DNA of 8,341 nucleotides from Polaromonas sp. (GTDB taxonomy: Bacteria > Pseudomonadota > Gammaproteobacteria > Burkholderiales > Burkholderiaceae_C): contig JAJAYS010000133.1 of assembly GCA_026786065.1 (NCBI GenBank), positions 1 to 8,341 on the forward strand. Reading direction: 5' to 3'. Shown here in pieces: positions 6,963 to 8,341 of the stretch. Position 1 is the stretch's first letter. Every line of letters begins with the position of its first letter. Below the pieces are notes generated by a model, which was not told the origin of the DNA, did no database searches, and worked only from the letters and a program-made list of their open reading frames with translations. The position numbers were made by a program, and so were the translations under genes.

Positions 6963-7736
6963 ATGTTCGACAGAATTCGTTCCGACATCCAGTGCATTCT
7001 GGAGCGCGACCCGGCGGCCCGTACCGCCTGGGAAGTCCTGACCTGCTACCCGGGGCTGCATGCGCTGATCCTGCATCGCCGCGCGCACTGGTGCTGGCTG
7101 CACGGCTTCAAATGGCTGGGCCGCTTCATCTCGCACCTGTCGCGCGGCCTGACCGGCATTGAAATTCATCCGGGGGCGAAGATTGGTAGTTGCGTCTTTT
7201 TCGATCATGCGATGGGCGTGGTGGTCGGCGAAACCGCCGAAATCGGCGACGGCTGCACCATCTACCAGGGGGTGACGCTGGGCGGAACCTCGCTCTACAA
7301 GGGAACCAAGCGCCACCCTACGTTGGGGAGCGGGGTGGTGGTCGGTGCTGGCGCGCAGGTGCTGGGCGGCTTCACGGTGGGCGACGGTGCGCGCATCGGC
7401 TCGAACGCGGTCGTCGTCAAGCCGGTACCGGCTGGGGCCACGGCGGTCGGCAACCCGGCCCGGGTGATTCAGGCAGAGGCCGATGTCAAGCGCGAGGAAG
7501 CCGCCAGCCAGATGGGTTTTTCAGCCTACGGCGTGACGCAGAACGACGACCCGCTCAGTCAGGCCCTGCGCGGCCTGATCGACAACGCCGGCTCGCAGGA
7601 GCACCAGATTGCCTTGCTCTGGGAGGCCATCGAGAAACTGTCTGCGAACCGTCAGGCCGGCACCTGTGTGCCGGGTGACGCGGCGCGCCATGAAATGTTC
7701 GAGTCCGAGCGGCTGAACCAGCTGATCGGGAAATAA
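6963..7736 (+). CDS. cysE: Serine O-acetyltransferase CysE (short type)
   Basis: A 257-residue serine acetyltransferase that makes O-acetylserine from serine and acetyl-CoA, the first step of cysteine synthesis, in the cytoplasm. A short N-terminal helical part (1-60) is followed by a left-handed beta-helix of hexapeptide repeats (about 65-170). Catalytic His82 lies in [13 protein letters not shown], and [19 protein letters not shown] (104-122) is the acetyl-CoA/serine loop. At the position of E. coli Asp143, 15 residues before the His, this protein has Glu67 in [11 protein letters not shown], as do Bacillus-type short enzymes. About 85 extra residues follow the helix, including a helical stretch (211-230); the C-terminal LNQLIGK lacks the terminal Ile that usually docks into CysK. 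The start at 6963 ([10 protein letters not shown]) fits the family; in-frame codons upstream to 6846 give no family-like sequence. No Shine-Dalgarno is seen. Confidence 0.95.
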   Translation: MFDRIRSDIQCILERDPAARTAWEVLTCYPGLHALILHRRAHWCWLHGFKWLGRFISHLSRGLTGIEIHPGAKIGSCVFFDHAMGVVVGETAEIGDGCTIYQGVTLGGTSLYKGTKRHPTLGSGVVVGAGAQVLGGFTVGDGARIGSNAVVVKPVPAGATAVGNPARVIQAEADVKREEAASQMGFSAYGVTQNDDPLSQALRGLIDNAGSQEHQIALLWEAIEKLSANRQAGTCVPGDAARHEMFESERLNQLIGK

Positions 7737-7785
7737 ATCGGGCGGCCAGCCGGATCGGACCCGCCTTGAGTCCGTCACGCCGGGG

Positions 7786-8341
7786 CTAATTCGGCCGTAC
7801 CTGCTGCAGCGTGTCGCGCACCCAGCCAGAACTGCTCTGGCCGAAAAAGCGGTAGGTCAGTGCAACCACCGGAGCGCCGTTGCTCTGCACCACCGTAAGC
7901 TGCAGCAGCTAGGCGGCATCGGGCTCCAGCCTGCCGAGATTGAGCCGCACGACGTCGGCGTCACCGCTGGCTTCGGTCTGGGCAATCGGCGAAGACGGTG
8001 CCCTTTCGGGGCTGACGCTGGCGCTCAGGCGGTGGCGGGCGTCCAGGCCAGAGGGGACGAAGCTCAGGCGGTGCATACCGCCGGCAAGTTCGATCAGGTC
8101 GCTGCCGATGCGCCAGCTGCGGGGCGGCCCAGGGCTACCTTGATACGCTTCAGGCTGTCAAAGCCTTCCAGGCTGCCGCCGTAAATGCCGCGCACCCGCG
8201 CAAACCAGTCGCCGATGGGGAGACTTTCGAAATCGGCACTGCCGTTGTTGATCAGCTGGTCCTGCACGATTTCGGTGAAGGCGTTTGTCGGCGCAACCTG
8301 AACCCGGAACGCCAGCGCGCCTTAAAGGGTTGGCATCGGCC
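7786..8341 (-). pseudogene. Broken gene, FecR-like C-terminal fragment
   Basis: Reading the minus strand from the right edge, a TAA stop (8324-8322) is followed by GALAFRVQVAPTNAFTEIVQ and then DWFARVRGIYGGSLEGFDSL. This style resembles the repeat-like region near the C-terminus of FecR/LysM-type periplasmic proteins in Comamonadaceae. This frame runs into TGA at 8096-8094. About 8116-8135 the coding sense passes to another frame that reads SWRIGSDLIELAGGMHRLSF and continues to LTYRFFGQSSSGWVRDTL, ending at TAG 7788-7786. That frame also has a TAG at 7911-7909, between DAA and LLQLTVV. A loss of one base would explain the frameshift, and single C-to-T changes could explain both stops. The FecR link is tentative, and the second half is not recognised. 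The gene probably continues beyond the window; sequencing error could explain one lesion but hardly all three. Confidence 0.65.

Noticed and set aside
7740..7766. Possible terminator after cysE (GGCGG pairing with CCGCC)
   Set aside because: The stem is only five or six bases with a 15-base loop and no T-run, so it is too weak to call.
1..8341. CRISPR array, tRNA, rRNA, transposase or phage gene
   Set aside because: There are no regularly spaced repeats, no cloverleaf or rRNA-like sequence, and no transposase or phage-type protein on either strand. The three copies of the 34-base repeat are kilobases apart.

Overview
The window is GC-rich chromosomal DNA from a betaproteobacterium. The protein wording (MutS, a SuhB beginning [10 protein letters not shown], a TrmJ beginning [11 protein letters not shown], a short-type CysE) and the short AT-rich dispersed repeats look most like Comamonadaceae (Polaromonas/Rhodoferax/Acidovorax relatives). 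This placement is from memory of those families, not from a search.

Layout. The first 5.8 kb is read on the minus strand, in transcription order: suhB (5795-4824), a 266-base gap, mutS (4557-1906), a 78-base gap, a proteasome-like Anbu peptidase gene (1827-1003), and an alpha/beta hydrolase gene (1006-122) that overlaps the Anbu stop codon and probably starts with TTG. A 185-base divergent region (5796-5980) separates these from two plus-strand genes: trmJ (5981-6853) and, after 109 bases, cysE (6963-7736). From 7786 to the right edge the minus strand carries a broken gene with two in-frame stops and one frameshift. Its first part resembles the C-terminal region of FecR-type periplasmic proteins.

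Functions. Most genes are housekeeping: mismatch repair (MutS), inositol-phosphatase-family protein (SuhB), tRNA position-32 2'-O-methylation (TrmJ) and the first step of cysteine synthesis (CysE). SuhB in E. coli also works in rRNA transcription complexes. The Anbu-hydrolase pair is the accessory-looking part. Anbu is the postulated ancestral proteasome beta subunit, and here it lies apart from the transglutaminase, alpha-E and ATP-grasp genes usually found with it.

Main discovery. A roughly 34-base repeat occurs three times: at 4-37 (after the hydrolase gene), at 3345-3378 (inside mutS) and at 6296-6329 (inside trmJ). The two genic copies are read in the same direction and the same frame. 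They give related peptides in two unrelated proteins: [19 protein letters not shown] in MutS and [19 protein letters not shown] in TrmJ. This resembles protein-coding palindromic or mobile repeats such as the Rickettsia RPEs. The third copy has a stop codon in that frame and is non-coding.
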